This document shows positions 60,046 to 64,000 of a DNA stretch of 64,000 nt, piece after piece. The notes beneath the pieces are model-generated. The model was not told the origin of the DNA. It was given only the letters and a program-made list of their open reading frames with translations, and searched no databases. Within the stretch, counting starts at the first letter, position 1. Each line of letters begins with the position of its first letter. A program made the position numbers and the translations under genes. The DNA is taken from NCBI GenBank assembly GCA_015065975.1, contig SVPG01000007.1:1-64000 (forward strand). Direction: 5' to 3'. Source of the DNA: Oscillospiraceae bacterium. GTDB lineage: Bacteria > Bacillota > Clostridia > Oscillospirales > Acutalibacteraceae.

Positions 60046-62223
60046 TTACTGACTATATGAGATTTTATAAATTCGCCAGCCGTCCACCTCGGCGACCTGT
60101 TCAAAACGACAGCCATCATAGCTGTCATATACCTTGTGAGTCATAACATAATCTATTCCGACAAGCTCCATGTCCTCGACAGACAGATCAAGCGTTATTG
60201 CATCGCCGTGCCTGAGTGTGAACTTGGTGTCCTCAGTCGTAATATTGAACGTAATATGGCAGAATCGGTTATAAACGTCCTCGTACTCACCGTTCGGATC
60301 AAGCTCCTTCCATCTGTCGACATCGGGATAAACCTGCGTCGATGTGAAGCATTTCTTACCTGCGATGAGAGGGATATTCGTCTGCGGATAGAAGCCTTCA
60401 ACCGCATAAAGGGCGTCGGGCTCGTCCTCTGCCGAAGACAGATATCTGACAATATCCGTCTGTGTGACGCACTGCGTACCCTTCTGAATCGGGTTGACAA
60501 AACCACCTGCACATATCATCAGACAGGCGAGTGCAAAAACAAGCAGACGTTCATTCAGTCTGTTTTTCGAGCCGATTCTGAACATCAGATAAAAAATCGT
60601 CACATATATCACGATCACCGCTGCCGTTATGATTTTTGCGATTTCAAACCATTTAAGCATAAAAATCATATTGACCGCCGTGCACCATATCGCACCGACC
60701 GCAGCCACCGCGGGAGGCATTTCTTTTTTCAGGGACAATCCCCGCACGAGCAGAATCATATCCGCAAGTCCAAGCGCGGTATGTATTCTCCTGCAATTGG
60801 AAAGCAGAGTTATTTTTGCAGCAAACTCGGAAACGCCTATCACCAGAAATATCGCACAGAATATCTCAACAGCAATCATTGCTATCATGAGGTTATCCTT
60901 TTTCTTCTCACGGATCATGGTCAGCAGTGCCATGACAACACCTGCGGGAGCGAAGGTTATAAAGCACGAAAGTTCACTGTGATTTGAAAAGTCTACCTTT
61001 CCGAACGGAAGCCACAGCGAATAAAGGCCCGTATAATAATCCTGTCTCGAAAGGGCATCTCCGCCCGTTTCCAGTCTCTCTCCCGGATATACGCTGCCTG
61101 CAACCGCCGAAAGCGTATCGGCACTCGTAAACGCAATCACTGCCAGTATCGCCGCCACAGCCGCAAGCGGGCAGGCAAATTTCAGTATATCCTTTTTCCC
61201 GAGGCAACTGCGATTTTGTGCTATCATGACACCCGCTGCGGGAATCAGCACATAAAGTGTAGAAATAAGCCACGAAGGGTAGCCTATCATCACATAACAG
61301 CCGAGACAGTATGCCAGCATAGCAGCTGCTGCCATCCTGCTGCCTCTTTTATCACTCCCGAGATAGAAATGAAGACACAGCAGCATACCCTGTCCGAAAA
61401 TAAAAACCTCTGCGATGCTCTGACTGAACCACCACTGAACATACGGAGCCAGTGTTATCATCATCGCTGCCGCAAAGCTGAGTTTTCGGTTATTGCCCGT
61501 ATATACCCTCGCAAACTCGAAGGAAACAAAAAAGAGAAGTATGAATCTGAGCACCCAGAGAATGCTGATTCCTTTATCCGTTCCGAGAAGAAGAAATCCC
61601 CAGTAAAGCGGTTTGAATATTACGGCAGGGTTGAAGGCGGGTATTCCTCCCACACTTATCCATACCGTACTTATATCCCCGTCTGCTATCAGACGGTTTA
61701 CCGCAGGCCAGCCCGCATACTCCTGTGACATGGTGAACGCAGACCACGCTGCCCATTCATCACCGCGTACCGCTCTGGCCGTGCCAAAAAGAGGTCTGTA
61801 TTCTTCAGCCCCACCAAAATACACGCTCCACCGGTAAAGACTCGTACCGTTCAGTTCAAATGCAACGTACAGAAAAAACAAGGCAAAAGCGGCTATATAT
61901 CTGCCTTTGTATAAAATTTCAAAAAAATTTATACTTTCCGATATGAACATTTTTCCGACAATACAGACAACAACAAAAACCGCAAACGCAGTCAGAAGCG
62001 ATGTCCACGTGACGCACGACAGCAGACCCGTCAATCCCTCGTCAAGTTTCAGATAAAGCGCCAGCCTCTCGAAATACACTCCGGGAACAGTCCTGTTCTC
62101 TTTATAAAAAGACATCGTCAGCATAACGCAGAAGGATATCATTGCCGAAAAAACAAAAATCACCGTACCAACGCCAAGATTCTGCCATATTCTCTTTCTT
62201 CTGCCCGCCACGGTACGCTTCAA
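60046..62223 (-). CDS. Large polytopic membrane protein, glycosyltransferase-like
   Basis: About 725 residues with some eleven to thirteen membrane helices and large polar loops. The first outer loop after the third helix contains ELNGTSLYRW ... ARAVRGDEWAAWSAF, and the final ~120 residues form an outside soluble domain. The layout resembles GT-C type membrane proteins and YfhO-like proteins in Firmicutes, but no catalytic motif was certain. The TTG at 62223 lies 8 bases after GGGAGG, better than the ATG at 62253, which has no site. It stands alone with an opposed hairpin at its end. Confidence 0.72.
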   Translation of the reverse strand: MKRTVAGRRKRIWQNLGVGTVIFVFSAMISFCVMLTMSFYKENRTVPGVYFERLALYLKLDEGLTGLLSCVTWTSLLTAFAVFVVVCIVGKMFISESINFFEILYKGRYIAAFALFFLYVAFELNGTSLYRWSVYFGGAEEYRPLFGTARAVRGDEWAAWSAFTMSQEYAGWPAVNRLIADGDISTVWISVGGIPAFNPAVIFKPLYWGFLLLGTDKGISILWVLRFILLFFVSFEFARVYTGNNRKLSFAAAMMITLAPYVQWWFSQSIAEVFIFGQGMLLCLHFYLGSDKRGSRMAAAAMLAYCLGCYVMIGYPSWLISTLYVLIPAAGVMIAQNRSCLGKKDILKFACPLAAVAAILAVIAFTSADTLSAVAGSVYPGERLETGGDALSRQDYYTGLYSLWLPFGKVDFSNHSELSCFITFAPAGVVMALLTMIREKKKDNLMIAMIAVEIFCAIFLVIGVSEFAAKITLLSNCRRIHTALGLADMILLVRGLSLKKEMPPAVAAVGAIWCTAVNMIFMLKWFEIAKIITAAVIVIYVTIFYLMFRIGSKNRLNERLLVFALACLMICAGGFVNPIQKGTQCVTQTDIVRYLSSAEDEPDALYAVEGFYPQTNIPLIAGKKCFTSTQVYPDVDRWKELDPNGEYEDVYNRFCHITFNITTEDTKFTLRHGDAITLDLSVEDMELVGIDYVMTHKVYDSYDGCRFEQVAEVDGWRIYKISYSQ

Positions 62224-62359
62224 TCGGAACACCTCCCAAAAGCCGTTTCGCATTTTAATATATCATACAGCGGTACGATTTTCAAGTTTTGCAAACATCT
62301 GCATATTATGTTATTAAAAACACAATATAACTGCAAAAATTTGACCTATCTCATCACTA

Positions 62360-62388
62360 TTGACTTATGTCGTTTTTTATAGTAGAAT
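62360..62388 (+). promoter_or_regulatory. Promoter of the kinase operon
   Basis: TTGACT (62360-62365) and TAGAAT (62383-62388), spacer 17 bases. The leader is about 50 bases before nahK, whose site is GGAGG. Confidence 0.75.
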
Positions 62389-62446
62389 TGCTACAATCAT
62401 AATTTGATTCAAGCAACCCCCAAATAAACTATCCGGAGGTTTTTTC

Positions 62447-63565
62447 ATGGAATTAGCAAAGGTCAGGAAGCTGTTTGAGAAGTTCGATTCGGGCGATGAA
62501 TTCGTCGACGCCAAACCGTACGGCGGCGGACATATCAACGACACCTTCCTTGTTACCGGCAAGAAGAACAAGTACACGCTTCAGGGACTCAACCATCACG
62601 TTTTCAAAGAGCCCGAACACGTTATGCACAACATCAAGCTCATAACCGAGCATCTTGCAAAGAAGATAAAAGAAAACGGCGGCGACCCGATGAGGGAAAC
62701 GCTCAACATAATCAGAACCGTTGACGGCAACACCCATTACTATGACGGCTCCAACGGTTTCTACCGTCTTTTCTATTTCGTCGACGGCGCAAGAACATAT
62801 CCGAAGGTTGAAGAGCCCGTACATTTCTACAATGCGGCAAAGGCTTTCGGCAAGTTCCAGAATATGCTTGCCGACTTCCCCGCTGCAAAGCTTTACGAGA
62901 CGATTCCCAATTTCCACAACACCTTCTCGAGATACAACGATTTCCTCGCCGCTGTTGAGGCTGACAAGGCTAACCGCTGCGCATTCATCGCCGATGAGAT
63001 CGAATTCGTCAAATCAAGAAGGGATAAAACCCGCGTTATCGTCGAAGCTATTGCCGACGGAAGCGTTCCGATGCGAGTCACTCACAACGATACAAAGTAC
63101 GACAACATTCTCATCGACGATGAGACAGGCGTAGGCATCTGCATAATCGACCTCGATACCGTTATGCCCGGTTCGATGCTTTACGATTACGGCGATTCTC
63201 TTCGTTTCGGCACAAACGCAGGTGCCGAAGACGAGCGCGACCTCAGCAAGGTCTACTGCCGTCTCGACCTCTTCGAAGAGTTCACAAGAGGCTATATGGA
63301 AGAGCTTCTCGACACTCTCACCCCGCGTGAGATCGAGCTCATGCCCTTCTCCGCACAGCTCATCACCTTTGAGTGCGGTATGCGTTTCCTCACCGATTTC
63401 ATCAACGGTGACGAGTATTTCAAGATCAAGAGACCCAGCCATAACCTCGACCGTGCACGTGCTCAGTTCAAGCTGCTTGAAGACATGGAGGCACACAACG
63501 ACGAGATGATGGAAATAGTTTATAAGATAAAGGAGAAACTTGAAAATGATAAAACCGGTGCTTGA
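62447..63565 (+). CDS. nahK: Phosphotransferase-family kinase, N-acetylhexosamine 1-kinase-like
   Basis: 372 residues of the APH/choline-kinase fold. The catalytic loop THNDTKYDNILID and the metal motif CIIDLDTVMPGSMLYDYGDSLR are intact. The N-terminal PYGGGHINDTFLVTGKKNKYTLQGLN matches the family that phosphorylates GlcNAc or GalNAc at C1 (NahK in Bifidobacterium). Resistance kinases of the same fold differ in the N lobe. GGAGG precedes the ATG. It overlaps the next gene by 20 bases, so the two are coupled. Confidence 0.82.
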   Translation: MELAKVRKLFEKFDSGDEFVDAKPYGGGHINDTFLVTGKKNKYTLQGLNHHVFKEPEHVMHNIKLITEHLAKKIKENGGDPMRETLNIIRTVDGNTHYYDGSNGFYRLFYFVDGARTYPKVEEPVHFYNAAKAFGKFQNMLADFPAAKLYETIPNFHNTFSRYNDFLAAVEADKANRCAFIADEIEFVKSRRDKTRVIVEAIADGSVPMRVTHNDTKYDNILIDDETGVGICIIDLDTVMPGSMLYDYGDSLRFGTNAGAEDERDLSKVYCRLDLFEEFTRGYMEELLDTLTPREIELMPFSAQLITFECGMRFLTDFINGDEYFKIKRPSHNLDRARAQFKLLEDMEAHNDEMMEIVYKIKEKLENDKTGA

Positions 63566-64000
63566 CAGCGATTTTATTCCCGCAAGAGTTTATAACGACG
63601 AATTTCTGAAAACCGCTACCAAACCCTTCTCCATCGCTGTTGAGCGTGAGGACGGTCTTGTTTACAGAATCGATACCTTTCTCGGCGACGATTTCGAGAA
63701 AAACTGTTTCTTCGTTGAGAGAAAGGTCAAGATGATGCTGTGGGCTGCAGGCGGCTGGAAGGTTATCCTTTCGGGCGACCACGATGTCTATGAATTCATC
63801 AAGAAGGCTTACACCGCAGACGGAAGCCGTGCATTCGATGTCGACTTCTGGAGCACCGTATATCAGAAGGATTTCGCTGTTGAGGAATGTGAGCTTGCAG
63901 ATATGCCGCAGACCTCCGTCAATCCTCTTCCCATCGGCCGTCATCTCGACGGCTGCAGAGTCGGTTTCGACGCAGGCGGAAGCGATATCAAGGTTTCCTC
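63546..64000 (+). CDS. ROK-family protein with N-terminal extension, partial
   Basis: Runs off the right edge after 151 codons. AAGGAG lies 8-10 bases before the ATG, inside nahK. At residues 140-147 GFDAGGSD begins the ROK/actin-like ATP-binding motif that normally opens a sugar kinase. About 139 residues precede it; these are not a visible helix-turn-helix. ROK members are sugar kinases (for example glucokinase, N-acetylglucosamine kinase) or repressors. Pairing with a hexosamine kinase suggests a sugar role. The C-terminal catalytic part is outside the window. Confidence 0.75.
   Translation, partial: MIKPVLDSDFIPARVYNDEFLKTATKPFSIAVEREDGLVYRIDTFLGDDFEKNCFFVERKVKMMLWAAGGWKVILSGDHDVYEFIKKAYTADGSRAFDVDFWSTVYQKDFAVEECELADMPQTSVNPLPIGRHLDGCRVGFDAGGSDIKVS

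Overview
The window reads as chromosomal DNA of a moderately GC-rich Gram-positive anaerobe of the class Clostridia, most likely Oscillospiraceae/Ruminococcaceae. This is inference. It rests on RNase J next to gdpP-rplI-dnaB, SepF and DivIVA next to yggS, miaB-ylbF-mutS-mutL order, a split transketolase, a glmS ribozyme, TTGACA/TATAAT promoters with 16-18 base spacers, and strong GGAGG ribosome sites. No species can be fixed from the sequence alone. Most of the window is housekeeping genes in long co-directional runs.

Layout. 1-127: tRNA-Thr (cut by the window edge) and tRNA-Asp behind a consensus promoter. 267-10094 (minus): one promoter drives rnjA, gdpP, rplI, dnaB, tilS, hpt and ftsH, closed by a terminator. 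10165-13515: a small membrane protein, a RING/zinc-ribbon membrane protein, the rpsF-ssb-rpsR operon and a mutT-type Nudix gene. 13533-18885 (plus): a probable SAM-sensing riboswitch with terminator ahead of an SAH/MTA deaminase, ahcY, metK and a D,D-carboxypeptidase. 18930-20224: a TIM-barrel isomerase gene and a candidate small membrane protein. 20225-39058 (minus): miaB, an AT-rich orphan, a ylbF homologue, mutS, mutL, miaA, an HlyD-like membrane protein, yggS, sepF, divIVA, ileS, lspA, rluD, a HAD phosphatase and a two-part transketolase. 39307-44361 (plus): dgt, dnaG and two tandem sigma-70 genes. 44372-46957 (minus): hisH-hisF and a second D,D-carboxypeptidase. 47059-51222 (minus): a large secreted lysozyme with SH3-like repeats, and a membrane protein with an aspartate-rich cytoplasmic tail. 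51267-55605 (minus): copZ, copA, an orphan and an rRNA methyltransferase. 55661-59999 (plus): glmS ribozyme and glmS, then an MFS transporter behind an attenuator leader, then a hydrolase. 60046-62223 (minus): a large polytopic membrane protein. 62360-64000 (plus): an N-acetylhexosamine-1-kinase-like gene and the start of a ROK-family gene.

How parts work together. The SAM operon makes SAM (metK) and removes its product SAH (ahcY and the deaminase) under what looks like feedback by SAM. The window holds both synthesis of glucosamine-6-phosphate under ribozyme control (glmS) and candidate hexosamine kinases at its right end. Wall remodelling is served by two carboxypeptidases and the lysozyme, division by SepF and DivIVA, and mismatch repair by mutS-mutL.

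The most interesting items are the tandem primary-type sigma factors, in which the second copy keeps its -35-reading residues but has changed the residues that read the -10 element; the MFS leader, with a 30-codon ORF followed by a terminator hairpin that also holds the transporter's ribosome site; a second gene (dacA2) with the same hairpin-over-RBS design; the membrane protein with a cohesin-like outer domain and a very acidic cytoplasmic tail; the riboswitch; and the glmS leader with a three-codon ORF. No CRISPR array, prophage or insertion sequence was seen.
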